Shown here: one piece after another, positions 1 to 10,572 of the stretch
How positions within the stretch are numbered: the first letter of the stretch is position 1
Layout of the letters: every line of letters begins with the position of its first letter
NCBI RefSeq assembly: GCF_002019665.1
Contig: NZ_KV917375.1
Span: 4,043,445-4,107,444, forward strand
DNA length: 64,000 nucleotides
Direction: 5' to 3'
Source of the DNA: Sutcliffiella halmapala
GTDB lineage: Bacteria; Bacillota; Bacilli; Bacillales; Bacillaceae_I
The notes under the pieces: generated by a model
The model's input: the letters and a program-made list of their open reading frames with translations, nothing else
What the model was told of the DNA's origin: nothing
The model's database searches: none
Translations under genes and position numbers: made by a program

Positions 1-473
1 AGGGTGCTTCTGACCCCTGTTGTCATATCAACTACTGAATTTTTTAATTTTTCAAGCTCAAGGTTGATATCTGATTTTCCTGCCATCAAAGAATCCAATG
101 CTCTAGGATCTAGCTTGACAATTTTCGGTATCCACTGTACTGATTTCCGAGGCTTTAAATTCTTAAAATCAATTTGTATCACACCATCTATTAAAAGAAT
201 CTCTAAAGAATCGTTTAAATCAATCCAGTTGAATCTTTGAAGCAATTTATTAATAAATGGTTTATATTGTTTGGGACCATTTGAAAGTAATTTCAAGATA
301 AATTCCATGAGTACCTTTTTACCATGCTGTTTATATAGAGTTGTTTCTACTCCACTATATTTTCGTCCACTCACAGACATTTCCATGGGAAAGCGATACT
401 CACCCCTATATATCTTACTTATCTCTAAGCCAGTGTTGTGTTCGTTAATTGTAAACATATGATCTATAGCCAC
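1..473 (-). CDS. jetD: JetD-like Wadjet subunit, 5' part only
   Basis: An open frame runs from a GTG at 473 to the left edge (about 157 residues) and is cut by the window. It follows the jetC stop by about 50 nt in the same direction, which is where jetD, the topoisomerase-VI-like nuclease subunit of Wadjet, is normally encoded. The GTG has a good ribosome site (GGGGAAGGA) about six bases upstream; an in-frame TTG at 512 is an alternative with poorer spacing. The visible part would be the N-terminal arm, and the TOPRIM-like catalytic region lies outside the window. The name therefore rests on position in the operon, not on catalytic residues. Confidence 0.6.
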   Translation of the reverse strand, partial: MAIDHMFTINEHNTGLEISKIYRGEYRFPMEMSVSGRKYSGVETTLYKQHGKKVLMEFILKLLSNGPKQYKPFINKLLQRFNWIDLNDSLEILLIDGVIQIDFKNLKPRKSVQWIPKIVKLDPRALDSLMAGKSDINLELEKLKNSVVDMTTGVRST

Positions 474-524
474 ATTGATTCCTTCCCCTATTAATAATTT
501 TTCAGCTACCAAATTTCAACCAAT

Positions 525-3398
525 CTAGTCCTCCCTCATTTTTTTGACTATTAATGGCCTTGCAAAATCCGAATTTGACGGACACTGGCTACAATGAAAC
601 GAATGGTTAATCCACTGGATTGATTTAAGGGATTCACCAATTTGATGTGTGATAAAATATTGAATATCGGTTACTTGAAATACTTGACCGATATCATTTC
701 CACTATAATCATCCACCTCGGCGTTAGGCTCATCTAAGAACATGATGGAAAGTTTTTCTCCTCTTCTCTTACTGCTTACCGCAGCCAGTAACACTAATAG
801 ACTTGTTCGAGCCCTTTGTCCAGAAGAGAGACTAGGACTATTAATATGGACTGGTTTCTTCCCGTCGAATCCAATTGATAGGTATAACTCCCATAACTCA
901 GGGTCTTCTCCTCGTGACTCAAGTCGGCCAGTCGCATTGGTTCCGATTAAATCAGCCATCATGTGGAATTCTTCTATAAAGTCTTTCATCGTTTCTTTAA
1001 TATGAATTTGAAGTGCTACAAGACTAATATTACACTCTTGTTCCCAACTATCTCTTTCTTCTTGTATATGGTTAAATCTATTTTGTAACTGACTAACTAA
1101 TGCCTCTTGTGTTTTCACAATCTCCACTACAGTTTCATCAATATCTGGATTTTCGCGGATGAATTTGTTAATATTTTCAAAGATCCGCTCACTTTCTTTT
1201 CTTAGCTCTTTCGAAGAATATATTTCACCATTTTCGTTTTTGTACCTTGGAGAATTTATATCTTCAGGTATAAATTCTATATCCTCCTCCGAACAGCCAA
1301 TTGCAATAAGTCTTTGTTTTATCTCTTCTAAATCCTTTCTTATATTTCTCAATTCCTGTGCTACAACTTTGATTTCTTGAGCTAATCTTTTGATTTCTTG
1401 CTGGCATTGTTGTAGCTTTACCTCGAACACTGCACTAGTAACCTTCAAATTTGTGAGAAGACCTGTAGTTTCTTCCTGCTGATGAATTACTCTATCACGT
1501 TGTGTTTCTTTATTTTGTTTTTCTTCAAAAAGGTTTTGGTATCTATCATTCAAGCCATTTAACTCTTTTTCTTTTATCGGTAATTTTTCAAGAGCATCCT
1601 GTTCATTTATGATATCTTGATATTTTTTAACTTCATTCTCATAATCTCTAATCAGTGCTTCTTTTTCTTTAACAACCTTCTTTTGCTCTTCTATTTCAAT
1701 TTCTGTCATTGTTTTTTCTTTTTCTAGTGCCACCCTTCCACAAAATAAGCGATGATGCTTCTTAAAAATAGAGCCATCATGATCCTGCAGCAAACCCTTG
1801 AGGGTGATACTTGTTAACCCTTTTGTTTGAAGTCGATGACCTTCTTCAACTGTTTCGACTAAATAGATATCATTCAAACGAGTTAAATAACCACCTACTT
1901 GTTCTGGAAACGCCACATCGATTACTGATCTAATCGTTGGATAGGATATGTTCCTTTTATTATGGTTCTCCACATGGGATTTCGAAACACTTACTCTTGA
2001 TGTGTATCTGTATTTTTCCTGAAGTTTTTTTGCTTCAATTTCTTGATTTTTATTAACAATTATCCTAAAACGCTCATTACCAAGAAAGGCCTCAACTGCT
2101 ATCTGCCATTTTTCATATTCAGGTTTAAGCGATATGGCATCAGCTAGAAGAATGTATTCTATCTTGTTTTCGTTTAGTTTTGATGTAAAACCATACACGT
2201 GTTCTGGGTAAGGCTTATCCTGATCTAAATCTTTTTTTCTCTTCTCAAGAATTTCGAGTTTATCTTTCTCCTTATGCCAATCAATCTTGGCTTTTTCCAT
2301 ATTCTCCTTAGCATCTATATGACTCTGAATAAATTTTTCTTTATTTAATGGTTTAATTTCTTTAAGCCTTAATACTTCGTAATTGATTTTTTTTCTATCT
2401 GATAAGATCTCACCTAATTTTCCTGCTAGTTCATTAATGTTTTTTTGCAAACCTAATAAGGTAGTCTTACTCTGATCCTTTTCTGCTTCCATTTCCAAAA
2501 TTTCCGACTCTATATTAGTTCTCTGTACTTCTAAACCATTTTTTTCATCTTGTTGCATACTAATCTCATTATGAAAATTTGATCTTTTTTCTTCAGTAGC
2601 CAGAATCAACTCATTATTTTCCCAAAACTCTATTTTTAACACTTTTTGCTTGACAGAATTTAATTCTAACTTACTTGATTGGTATTCTTTAAACTTTATA
2701 GATTTTAATTCTAGCTTTCTAAATAAATCCAATCCCTCATCAAGTGCTTTCTGCGCTTGATGCAGATTGACTTCCTGTCTGCCTAACTCATCTTTGGCCG
2801 ATCTAAAGTTATCATGAATTTTTTTTATCCCTTTTAATTCAAAGATCTTTAGAAAAAGATCGTTTGCATCCAAATGTACAAGATTCTTAACGGTTGTTGG
2901 GTTCATCGACATAAGGTTTCGAAAAGCAGGCGTTACTCCTAAACAATCCTCTAGAATCTGCTTATATTGTTTTTGTGTTCTCTGACTTTGACTATAAGCC
3001 TTAGGATTTGTTCCCAAATCAATAATTTCAGTAAATGTACCGTCAAACACATAATACTCTTTTTCCGGACGCCCGTTCGAACTAACTTTTATTAAGCAGC
3101 AACAAGTAACTTCATCGTTCTGACAGCCGACGTTTTCAAATGGTCTCACTCCATTTATTGGGTCATTGTAAAAAGAAGCTCGGACAACGGCCCATTTACT
3201 TTTCTCATGCAAGTAATGGAGAGCATCACGGTTATTTTCGAATTTAGCGTCGCCTAGAAGTAATCTGAGTCCATCCATAATGGTGGTTTTACCATGACCT
3301 GATCCTCCTATAAAAGCATTAACTTTGGTGTGTGCCGGATATGGCTTGGAAGTGGTAGGCAATAACCCCCAATACGCAGTTGAAAAGTCTTTAATCAT
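525..3398 (-). CDS. jetC: Wadjet SMC-like ATPase JetC
   Basis: This 957-residue protein has the layout of an SMC/MukB-type ATPase. The Walker A motif GGSGHGKTT is at residues 31-39. Long charged coiled coils follow, with a compact central segment around residues 400-540 that could be the hinge (AVEAFLGNERFRIIV). Near the C-terminus come the ABC signature SLSSGQ (about 856) and Walker B IMFLDEPNAEVDD (about 885-897). In Wadjet, JetABC form a MukBEF-like loop extruder that recognises small circular DNA, and JetD cleaves it, giving plasmid restriction. The start overlaps the jetB stop by 4 nt, so the two are translationally coupled. The Wadjet subtype was not assigned. Confidence 0.85.
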   Translation of the reverse strand: MIKDFSTAYWGLLPTTSKPYPAHTKVNAFIGGSGHGKTTIMDGLRLLLGDAKFENNRDALHYLHEKSKWAVVRASFYNDPINGVRPFENVGCQNDEVTCCCLIKVSSNGRPEKEYYVFDGTFTEIIDLGTNPKAYSQSQRTQKQYKQILEDCLGVTPAFRNLMSMNPTTVKNLVHLDANDLFLKIFELKGIKKIHDNFRSAKDELGRQEVNLHQAQKALDEGLDLFRKLELKSIKFKEYQSSKLELNSVKQKVLKIEFWENNELILATEEKRSNFHNEISMQQDEKNGLEVQRTNIESEILEMEAEKDQSKTTLLGLQKNINELAGKLGEILSDRKKINYEVLRLKEIKPLNKEKFIQSHIDAKENMEKAKIDWHKEKDKLEILEKRKKDLDQDKPYPEHVYGFTSKLNENKIEYILLADAISLKPEYEKWQIAVEAFLGNERFRIIVNKNQEIEAKKLQEKYRYTSRVSVSKSHVENHNKRNISYPTIRSVIDVAFPEQVGGYLTRLNDIYLVETVEEGHRLQTKGLTSITLKGLLQDHDGSIFKKHHRLFCGRVALEKEKTMTEIEIEEQKKVVKEKEALIRDYENEVKKYQDIINEQDALEKLPIKEKELNGLNDRYQNLFEEKQNKETQRDRVIHQQEETTGLLTNLKVTSAVFEVKLQQCQQEIKRLAQEIKVVAQELRNIRKDLEEIKQRLIAIGCSEEDIEFIPEDINSPRYKNENGEIYSSKELRKESERIFENINKFIRENPDIDETVVEIVKTQEALVSQLQNRFNHIQEERDSWEQECNISLVALQIHIKETMKDFIEEFHMMADLIGTNATGRLESRGEDPELWELYLSIGFDGKKPVHINSPSLSSGQRARTSLLVLLAAVSSKRRGEKLSIMFLDEPNAEVDDYSGNDIGQVFQVTDIQYFITHQIGESLKSIQWINHSFHCSQCPSNSDFARPLIVKKMRED

Positions 3399-4048
3399 TT
3401 ATTCCCATCCTCCTCCTCTCCATTAAAATTCATTTCCACCTCAGTACTCTTCTGATCTTCAGACAAATCTTTTGCAAATTGTTGAGTCAGATCCATCATT
3501 TCCTGAAGCATATCCTGTGTAATATTTTGAAGATATTCATTATAATGAAGCATATACATTGCTGGTCCAGCATAATAGCGATTTCCTTTTTCAATAACGT
3601 ACCAATGTTTCTTCAACATTTTAATTAAAGACTCAATTGAACTTCGAGGGCTTCTTCTTCTAAAAAGAAACTTTTCACCATAATTTAGTATCAACTCGTC
3701 TAAGGTTGTATACACTTCTTGATCCCTGTGGCTTTCTGTCAACCGGGGCACAATAAGCTTAATAAAGAGTACGGTTATTAAAGCCATATGCCTTTTGTTG
3801 AAATCACTATTTTTCCGATGAAACTTATCAAAAGCTTCATCATCAAACTCCTTTTTTAGTCGTATCACATACCATTCACAATAAGGAAAATTGATCAGTT
3901 CATACCCCATCATGCCAAATGTTTGTTGCACTTCTCTATATAAAGTTAAATTTTTTTCTAAAGTCCCTACTGATTCTTTCGAAATCCACCCATAATGGAA
4001 AAGTGAACAAATTCGTTGTACTTCGGGATTAATAGTTATCTCCCCCAT
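3395..4048 (-). CDS. jetB: Wadjet MukE-like subunit JetB
   Basis: A 217-residue soluble protein between jetA and jetC. Its size and position fit the MukE-like winged-helix (kite) subunit JetB, which bridges the kleisin JetA and the JetC heads. The middle contains basic helical segments compatible with a winged helix (about residues 80-145), and the C-terminus is acidic. The start overlaps the end of jetA by 20 nt and the stop overlaps jetC by 4 nt, so the operon is tightly coupled. No catalytic motif is expected. The assignment depends largely on context. Confidence 0.75.
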   Translation of the reverse strand: MGEITINPEVQRICSLFHYGWISKESVGTLEKNLTLYREVQQTFGMMGYELINFPYCEWYVIRLKKEFDDEAFDKFHRKNSDFNKRHMALITVLFIKLIVPRLTESHRDQEVYTTLDELILNYGEKFLFRRRSPRSSIESLIKMLKKHWYVIEKGNRYYAGPAMYMLHYNEYLQNITQDMLQEMMDLTQQFAKDLSEDQKSTEVEMNFNGEEEDGNK

Positions 4049-5288
4049 AATTCCCCCTCCTTAGATAGGCTTCTGTCATTTCTTTTATAGAACCCGTATT
4101 CAATGATTTAATGTTATCTTTTACATCGAGATCCAAAATCTCCTCTTTGATTGGTTCTTGTGCTTGAAGATTGGATATAAGTTTCACAGTTTGCCCGGTT
4201 CGATACATGGCAAATCCAAAGCTGTCAATTTCTGAAAATAAAACTTCGTCTAAAGGAGCATTTTGTCTATCTTGAATTTTATGAATCAGTTCATGATACA
4301 GTAATTGAAGTGGATTATCTTTACGTTCATAGATGATTTCTTCTTCTTCAAAATCAATGATTGGGGGAGGGGGCACTTCTGCCATTTCATTATGTTCTTG
4401 TAAAAAAAATGATTTCGTTTTATATACTACTGTCTCTTCTCTTAGTTGTGTGGTTTGCTTAGGTGCAGAAAAGTATTTTATTGCTAGATTGGTGAGATAG
4501 TCAAAAGAAGCGCCCTTAAGAAACTCATCCATTTTTTCAGGATCAAAATATTTCCCTATAGCACTGACATCTTGCAGGAGATTTTCTCTTGCATTTTCTA
4601 ATGTTTGAGTTATTAATGCGGTTATTTGTCCACTGACTTCATAGAATTCATTCCTTTTATGGAAACTACTTGAGAAGTCATTTCTTTTCCTTATTTTCTT
4701 TCTTAACTCATTAATTGCATTCAATATTGTGGGACTTGTCTGCATGATTTCCCTTATCTCTTTTTTTGAACGACTTAGAATCATTCGCTCTATCTTGTCG
4801 CGAATATCTTTTAATTGGCTCATATGGATATCAAAGTTTTTTTCTACCGTATCTTGGTCCAAATTATAAAAATTAGATATTTCAACTTCGTTTCCTACAA
4901 GTAAAATTTCTTGAGCAAAATCCATTTCTCCGCGAATTACAGACCCAAATAGTCCGTGGGTAAGCAATGAGACAATACGTCCAGGCATTTGATAGTCGAT
5001 ACCATTAAAAATGATCCACTCATATTTAATTAAGTGCTTAATCACTTTATTTCGAGTGCTTTTCTGCATATAGTTAAGAATTTCATCAAGTTCAATACGA
5101 GTTATTATTCCCCCATATCGCGAGATAGTTCTGGCTGAGGCTAAGGCTAATGTCGTCATTTTAGGATCTTTCAGATTGAATACTCCGAAGATTTTATAAT
5201 ATGGTTCAATTTTTTTTGCATCGACAATATCATCTTTAGTCAAGTTATAGTCAACATAGATTGATGGTTGCTCTGCATCAGAAAACAT
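4029..5288 (-). CDS. jetA: Wadjet kleisin-like subunit JetA
   Basis: First gene of the operon, 419 residues from the chosen ATG at 5288. This start (MFSDAEQ) is preceded by GAGGGAAA at good spacing. An upstream in-frame extension of 45 residues is basic, hydrophobic and unlikely to be translated. The protein is mostly helical, with an N-terminal helix-turn-helix-like part (about 50-110) and a long helical middle, as expected for the MukF-like kleisin JetA that closes the JetC ring. Transcription probably starts between here and the terminator at 5581-5626. Confidence 0.75.
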   Translation of the reverse strand: MFSDAEQPSIYVDYNLTKDDIVDAKKIEPYYKIFGVFNLKDPKMTTLALASARTISRYGGIITRIELDEILNYMQKSTRNKVIKHLIKYEWIIFNGIDYQMPGRIVSLLTHGLFGSVIRGEMDFAQEILLVGNEVEISNFYNLDQDTVEKNFDIHMSQLKDIRDKIERMILSRSKKEIREIMQTSPTILNAINELRKKIRKRNDFSSSFHKRNEFYEVSGQITALITQTLENARENLLQDVSAIGKYFDPEKMDEFLKGASFDYLTNLAIKYFSAPKQTTQLREETVVYKTKSFFLQEHNEMAEVPPPPIIDFEEEEIIYERKDNPLQLLYHELIHKIQDRQNAPLDEVLFSEIDSFGFAMYRTGQTVKLISNLQAQEPIKEEILDLDVKDNIKSLNTGSIKEMTEAYLRRGNYGGDNY

Positions 5289-5580
5289 ACTTTTCCCTCG
5301 TTTCTTTTTTAAAATAACTGAAATTAGTAACATAGTTCGACTTTCTGTGACCTTTTTCCTGCTTGGGATATAAAGTATCACGTGATAGATCATTTTCTTG
5401 ATAAAATTTATGCCCTTGGCCAATCTAAAGATTCAAGCGCATACAACTTAATAATTTCCCCATCGACAATGTAGCTCTTACTACTACTGTTCAGTAAGAA
5501 TAAAGTCCTGCTACTCCATCCCTGCCAAAACCGCACCTATAACACCACCTTATTTCTTCATTTAAAATGTTCTTTATAAA

Positions 5581-5626
5581 TGAAAAAACGTTTCTACGAC
5601 TTCCAATTGAAAGTCGTAGAAACGTT
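5581..5626 (-). terminator. Rho-independent terminator of the lsrACDB operon
   Basis: A 16-bp perfect inverted repeat (5587-5602 with 5611-5626, 8-nt loop) is followed on the minus strand by TTTTTT. It lies just after the lsrB stop and separates the lsr operon from the Wadjet operon. Confidence 0.9.
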
Positions 5627-5653
5627 CTTCTTTAACTTGGACCTCTCTCCTCT

Positions 5654-6700
5654 CTAAAAATCATACTCATCAATATTATTCTCCGTAAAAACAACCCTCT
5701 CCGGCAATAAAATAATCCCACTATCATCCGCCGTATAATCGTATCCTTGAATCGTATTCGGCTCTATTTTCACCGTTCCTATCTCTGGCACTTCGAATTC
5801 ATCTCCAACTTTTAGGTCCTTTCCTTCTACTGTCATGAGGTAGGCAACGTAGGCAGCTAGTGCACCTTGCTGTTTAACATCCCAGAGACCGAATTGTTCA
5901 ACAGTACCTCGTTTAACATAATCACGCATGACATTTGGTGTGGAGAATCCAGTGATGACAACGTCGCCATCTTTACCAAGGTTTTCAGCCGCTTGCGCCA
6001 TGGCAGGTAAAGCAGTGGCATCTGGACAGATAATCGCGTCGATATCTTCATAGGTTTGGAGAATGCTTTCGCCTACTGATAAGGATTTTTGGGCATCATT
6101 TTCCCCGAATTGGGTGGTGACGATTTCCCAGCCTGGATAGTCGGCTTCAATGATTTCCTTTGCCTTGGTTACCCATTGGTTTTGATCGGTTACGGTTGGG
6201 CTTGAGTAGAAGAATGCTACTTTGCCTGTGTCACCAATTTGATCTGAGGTCATTTTAATTAATAGCTCTGCCAATTGTTCTGGAGTACCTTGATTGATAT
6301 AGAAGGAACGGTCCTGTGGATTTACATCGGAATCCCACGTAATGATTTTCACGTCTTTATCTTTTGCACGTTTTAGTGCCTGGCTCAATCCATCGACAGA
6401 TACAGAGGAAATCATTAAGGCATCGTAGCCTTGATTGACAAAGTTGTTAATATATTGGACTTGGCCAGCTACCGTTGCTTCGGTTGGGCCATCATATCTG
6501 AGCTCCACTCCTAATGAGTCCGCCATTTCCTTTGCTCCTTGGCCACCAGAAGTGAAGAAGCCCACTCCAGTCAACTTTGGAATGAAGGCAAGCTTCACAT
6601 CTTCTTTGTCTTTCGCTTTATCTCCACCATTACATGCTGCCAAAAACACTCCAAGTACCAATACGAAAATCATCAAGACTACCAATCTAGTTTTTCTCAT
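5654..6700 (-). CDS. lsrB: AI-2 binding lipoprotein LsrB
   Basis: A 348-residue extracytoplasmic binding protein of the LsrB type. It begins with a lipoprotein signal (hydrophobic stretch ending LAAC at about residue 23). Segments that match LsrB closely include [63 protein letters not shown] and [11 protein letters not shown]. The ligand-contacting Lys, Asp and Pro/Ala positions known from Salmonella LsrB appear to be kept. It delivers the quorum-sensing signal AI-2 to LsrACD. The ATG at 6700 was chosen for its AAGGGGG site; it overlaps the lsrD end by 14 nt. Confidence 0.9.
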   Translation of the reverse strand: MRKTRLVVLMIFVLVLGVFLAACNGGDKAKDKEDVKLAFIPKLTGVGFFTSGGQGAKEMADSLGVELRYDGPTEATVAGQVQYINNFVNQGYDALMISSVSVDGLSQALKRAKDKDVKIITWDSDVNPQDRSFYINQGTPEQLAELLIKMTSDQIGDTGKVAFFYSSPTVTDQNQWVTKAKEIIEADYPGWEIVTTQFGENDAQKSLSVGESILQTYEDIDAIICPDATALPAMAQAAENLGKDGDVVITGFSTPNVMRDYVKRGTVEQFGLWDVKQQGALAAYVAYLMTVEGKDLKVGDEFEVPEIGTVKIEPNTIQGYDYTADDSGIILLPERVVFTENNIDEYDF

Positions 6701-7688
6701 CTGTAAGATCCCCCTTATGAAATAGATGGTGCACTTTTTCCCATTTGGCATACTTTAAGACAACCGCTAACACTAAGATACTTCCAGTCACGACGCTAAT
6801 GTGTGGGCTCGATAATCCAATCATTTGAAGACCATATTGCATGATGCCAATGAATATACAAGCGATTGCGGTACCCAAAATACTGCCTTTTCCGCCAAAG
6901 ATACTTGTTCCACCTAGCACCACGGCTGTAATGACTGGCAGAACTGCTTCTGCTCCAAGATCAGAACGTGCGGAGCTGAAATAGGATGTCAGCACGATTC
7001 CCCCGATACCACCTCCAAGACCGGATAACATGTACGTACTCATGACGGTCCACTTTGTATTGATACCACTATAGGCGGATGCTTTTATATTGATCCCCAC
7101 CAGGAACACGTGACGTCCGTACCGTGTGTAATGGAGTAAGATCCCGAAAAGGATAACACTCAGAAGAATAAGCCAGATTGGGTTCGGTATCGAAAGAAGT
7201 TTTCCATTTGCGAGTTCCACGAAAGAACTTGGAAAACCGCTGATTCCCTCATAGCCAGAAGCACTTGCGCCACCAGATATGATGAGTGCGATACCAGAAA
7301 ACAAGAACATCGTACCAAGTGTGACAACTAAAGGCTGAACATTCGTATACGCTACCAACCCTCCATTTATTCCCCCTGCCGCTATAGCTACGATGAGTCC
7401 TATTAATAGGGCGAGCCATACAGACATTCCATTCATCCAAAGAACACCAAGCACGATGGAAGTCAGCCCCATAATCGAACCAACAGACACATCGATTCCA
7501 CCTGTGATAATGACAAACGTCAGGGGGATCGCTGCAAGGACAATGAAGGCAAAATCGTTCATACTATACAGCAAATTATCAAGCTGAAGAAACCTTGAGG
7601 AAAGTAGGCCAAATAGCAAGCATTCTAGTATTACTAAGAGAACAAGAATCGCTTCCCAGCTACGTAAGATCGTCCATTTGCTTGCCAT
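6687..7688 (-). CDS. lsrD: AI-2 ABC transporter permease LsrD
   Basis: A 333-residue hydrophobic protein with about nine or ten membrane segments, in the ribose/AI-2 (BPD_transp_2) permease family. Typical sequence includes [15 protein letters not shown] and [14 protein letters not shown]. It is the second permease of the lsrACDB set and overlaps lsrC by 29 nt and lsrB by 14 nt. LsrC and LsrD would form the channel energised by LsrA. The C-versus-D assignment follows gene order. Confidence 0.85.
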   Translation of the reverse strand: MASKWTILRSWEAILVLLVILECLLFGLLSSRFLQLDNLLYSMNDFAFIVLAAIPLTFVIITGGIDVSVGSIMGLTSIVLGVLWMNGMSVWLALLIGLIVAIAAGGINGGLVAYTNVQPLVVTLGTMFLFSGIALIISGGASASGYEGISGFPSSFVELANGKLLSIPNPIWLILLSVILFGILLHYTRYGRHVFLVGINIKASAYSGINTKWTVMSTYMLSGLGGGIGGIVLTSYFSSARSDLGAEAVLPVITAVVLGGTSIFGGKGSILGTAIACIFIGIMQYGLQMIGLSSPHISVVTGSILVLAVVLKYAKWEKVHHLFHKGDLTDEKN

Positions 7689-8706
7689 CTGCCTCGCCTC
7701 CCTTCCTCGTAGAAACCAACAAATCTCCCCTAGCTGGTCGACCTCTTTTTCTGATGCTTTCTTTTTTAATCAACCGTTGAAATTTCGAGTCTCCCACTAC
7801 GATTAGAAGGAGAAGCATCCCAAAAATCGCATTATTGTAGTAGGCGGGGATTTTCAAATAAACCAAGGAATTAGTGATGGTTGTGAGGAAAATGGCCCCA
7901 AGCCCTGCTCCAATAACGGTTCCAAGCCCACCTGTAAGACTAACCCCACCTAATACAGCAGCGGCAATAACTTGGAGTTCCATTCCCGTACCTGTTTGAT
8001 TTGGTACAAACCCAATATTCATGACAAAGACCATCCCTGCCAGTGCTGCGGATACACCTGATAAAATAAAGGCAAGGACCGTTACTCCTTTTACAGGAAG
8101 CCCGACTAGCCAAGCCCCTTCTCTGTTGTCTCCTACCGCAAAAAAATAGCGACCAAATCGGCTTCTCGTCAGCCAGAGGTGTGCGATAACCAATAGAACG
8201 AGCGCAATCCACACAGGAAGATTGATTCCCATAAACGTGACACCAGAAAGTTTCTTATAATAATTCGGGATATTTTCGATCCACATTCCTTTTGTAAAAA
8301 TAAGCATAAGGCCACGAATAATACCAAGCATCCCGAGCGTCATTATAATAGAAGGAACTCGCAGATACGACACCCCGACACCATTTAAACAACCTACAGT
8401 TGCACCTACTATTAGCACAACCGGAATAACTACCCAAAGACTATAGCCACCGACCAATAACACGCCACAAACAGCCGCCGATAAGCCCATAATAGAACCA
8501 ACTGATACGTCGATATTCGCGGTAAGCAACACGAAGGATTGCCCAACCGCCATTAAAAGAAGGATGACACTTGCCTTGATTAGTAACGAAAAAGAGGCAG
8601 CTGAAAAGAACGAAGAGTTGATGGCAGTGACTAGAAGGAGATAGGCGAAAAACAGAAGCACAATCGACCATTCTCTCACCTTCATCAACTTCATAACAAA
8701 GTTCAT
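7660..8706 (-). CDS. lsrC: AI-2 ABC transporter permease LsrC
   Basis: A 348-residue multi-spanning permease of the same family as its downstream neighbour ([28 protein letters not shown]). It starts in a 4-nt ATGA overlap with lsrA. The C-terminal 40 residues are polar and basic, longer than usual, and probably cytoplasmic. It acts with LsrD as the membrane channel for AI-2 uptake. Confidence 0.85.
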   Translation of the reverse strand: MNFVMKLMKVREWSIVLLFFAYLLLVTAINSSFFSAASFSLLIKASVILLLMAVGQSFVLLTANIDVSVGSIMGLSAAVCGVLLVGGYSLWVVIPVVLIVGATVGCLNGVGVSYLRVPSIIMTLGMLGIIRGLMLIFTKGMWIENIPNYYKKLSGVTFMGINLPVWIALVLLVIAHLWLTRSRFGRYFFAVGDNREGAWLVGLPVKGVTVLAFILSGVSAALAGMVFVMNIGFVPNQTGTGMELQVIAAAVLGGVSLTGGLGTVIGAGLGAIFLTTITNSLVYLKIPAYYNNAIFGMLLLLIVVGDSKFQRLIKKESIRKRGRPARGDLLVSTRKGGEADGKQMDDLT

Positions 8707-10226
8707 TTGAGTGGCACCTCCCGATTTATCCCAAAAGCAAAGGAGGCAATTGTGTCTGGAGTAAGTTCATCTCGGCCATCACATCTCTTCACTATTTTTC
8801 CTTCATATAAAACGACTACTTTATCGCTTAAGCTAACGACCTCCTCTATGTCAGAGGAAATTAACAGAACAGCAAGCCCTTCTTGTTTTAATGCCTGGAT
8901 GATATGGTAAATATCCTGTCTTGCATTGGCATCAATCCCTCTTGTTGGTTCGTCAAGAATGATGATTTTTGGAGAAGCCGCCAAGCATTTGGCTAAAACG
9001 ACCTTTTGTTGATTACCACCAGAGAGCTCCTGCAATTGTTGCTTAGTAGAAGTGCCCTTGATCCTTAGTTGTTTCACATAGCTAGAGGCTAGATCTCCCT
9101 CTTTCGTAAAAGGTAAAAAGAATTTGGATAATCGATGTAGGATAGTGGAAGAGATATTGGATTGAATAGAAGTGATGGAGAAAACTCCATGCTTGTGACG
9201 ATCCTCTGGAACATAAATCAGGCCATGGTCAATGCGCTCACGAACAGTTAAGGATTGAATTTCCTTCCCATCGAGCCATACCACTCCATTTGTTACTTTA
9301 CGAATACCAGCGATTGATTCCGCCAGTTCTGTTCTTCCTGCCCCGACCACCCCAGCTACTCCGAGAATTTCACCTGGACAAATGGCAAGATTAATATCTT
9401 GAAATCTTTCTCCAAAAAGCTGCTCTACCTGCAGGATAGGTTTTGGTTGGTTCCTGTTTGGAGAAGCATCCTTCTTTGCGTTACTATTTCCTGATTCGGT
9501 AGCTTTCGTCTCTCCTTCTGGCATCAAGCTTTCTAAAAGTCGGTCATACGTGAACTCCTTCGTTGGTCCCTGTGCAGAAATTACCCCGTCACGCAACACC
9601 GAAACCTTATCGGCCAGTCGGAAAATTTCCGTGAAACGATGAGTAATGTACAGAATACCAATGCCGGATTCTTTCAGCTGTTGAATCGTCTCAAATAGAC
9701 TATCTATTTCACCAAAGGTCAAGGTAGAGGTTGGTTCGTCAAGAATTAATATTTCTGCCTCTCTTGCCAAACCGCGAATGATTTCTACTAGCTGCTGCTC
9801 TGCAATTGATAACGACATGGCTGTTTGGTTCAGCTTTAATTTCCAACCAAGCTTCTTCACTAGCTTCCTGACCTTTTCTTTCAATTCCGCTCTACTACCT
9901 GGCAGTCCTATCGTCATATTTTCCTCTACTGTCATATGTGAAAAGATGAGGGGTTCTTGTGGAACTAGATAGATGCCATGCTGATGTGCTTCACTTGTTG
10001 AGCGAAAGCGGACCTGCTTGCCCTTCACGATCATCTTCCCTCCATCTGATGGATAAAGTCCTGTAATTATTTTCATAAGAGTCGACTTTCCAGCCCCATT
10101 TCCTCCTACAATTGCATGCACTTCCTTGCTATTTAGCGTCAAGCTGACCCCATTTAGGACTTTGTTCCCTGAGAACTGCTTGAACATCTCTTCCATCTGA
10201 AGAAGTGGTAGTTGTTCTGAGTCCAT
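8703..10226 (-). CDS. lsrA: AI-2 ABC transporter ATPase LsrA
   Basis: A double-cassette sugar-type ABC ATPase of 507 residues. The first cassette has Walker A GGNGAGKST and Walker B ILILDEPTS. The second has a degenerate P-loop region (GVVGAGRTE), signature LSGGNQQK and Walker B IIILDEPTRGID. This pairing of one good and one altered P-loop is typical of RbsA/LsrA. The start at 10226 was chosen because AAGGTGGTGAT precedes it and the length then matches LsrA (about 510); a TTG 20 codons upstream is possible. It is the first gene of the leftward lsrACDB operon. Confidence 0.88.
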   Translation of the reverse strand: MDSEQLPLLQMEEMFKQFSGNKVLNGVSLTLNSKEVHAIVGGNGAGKSTLMKIITGLYPSDGGKMIVKGKQVRFRSTSEAHQHGIYLVPQEPLIFSHMTVEENMTIGLPGSRAELKEKVRKLVKKLGWKLKLNQTAMSLSIAEQQLVEIIRGLAREAEILILDEPTSTLTFGEIDSLFETIQQLKESGIGILYITHRFTEIFRLADKVSVLRDGVISAQGPTKEFTYDRLLESLMPEGETKATESGNSNAKKDASPNRNQPKPILQVEQLFGERFQDINLAICPGEILGVAGVVGAGRTELAESIAGIRKVTNGVVWLDGKEIQSLTVRERIDHGLIYVPEDRHKHGVFSITSIQSNISSTILHRLSKFFLPFTKEGDLASSYVKQLRIKGTSTKQQLQELSGGNQQKVVLAKCLAASPKIIILDEPTRGIDANARQDIYHIIQALKQEGLAVLLISSDIEEVVSLSDKVVVLYEGKIVKRCDGRDELTPDTIASFAFGINREVPLK

Positions 10227-10356
10227 TGCTTCTATCACCACCTTGCCTACATTTTTTGAAGCGCTTTCAAAATAAACATATGACAAAGTACCTGAAATAT
10301 GTTCACTACTCCAGAAAAGCTTGTGATTTATTTACAGCTAAATCTCAAATTACGTT

Positions 10357-10497
10357 CGTTCCCCTCTTGTAATTAGGTACAAAGAGGGAGATTTACAAGT
10401 CATTCGGGCAACTCCCACAGCGCTTAAGCAGAGCATACGAGCTGGATCACCTTTGGATTCCGCAATAGAAATCATGAGTGGCGTTCAATCCATTTAA
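10357..10497 (+). other. Possible gene remnant in the lsrA-lsrR intergenic region
   Basis: An open stretch without its own start reads as a protein-like C-terminus of about 45 residues (for example VIRATPTALKQSI, then AGSPLDSAIEIMSGVQSI and a TAA). Its composition is unlike random AT-rich spacer DNA. The family was not recognised. It may be a decayed neighbour left behind by rearrangement, or chance. Confidence 0.25.
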
Positions 10498-10572
10498 CTC
10501 TATTTTCATAGTAACTTTTCAAAAAAGATTTTAGTTCTTTTCTACAAACCAAACAGATATACATGGGATTAA

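Noticed and set aside
5289-5423. N-terminal extension of JetA by 45 residues
   Set aside because: A much better ribosome site precedes the internal ATG at 5288, and the extension's composition is unlike the rest of the protein.
10440-10452. AGCTGGATCACCT resembles the 3' end of 16S rRNA
   Set aside because: Only about 12 nt match, the CCTCC anti-Shine-Dalgarno core is not continued, and the stretch reads as protein-like codons in a longer frame.
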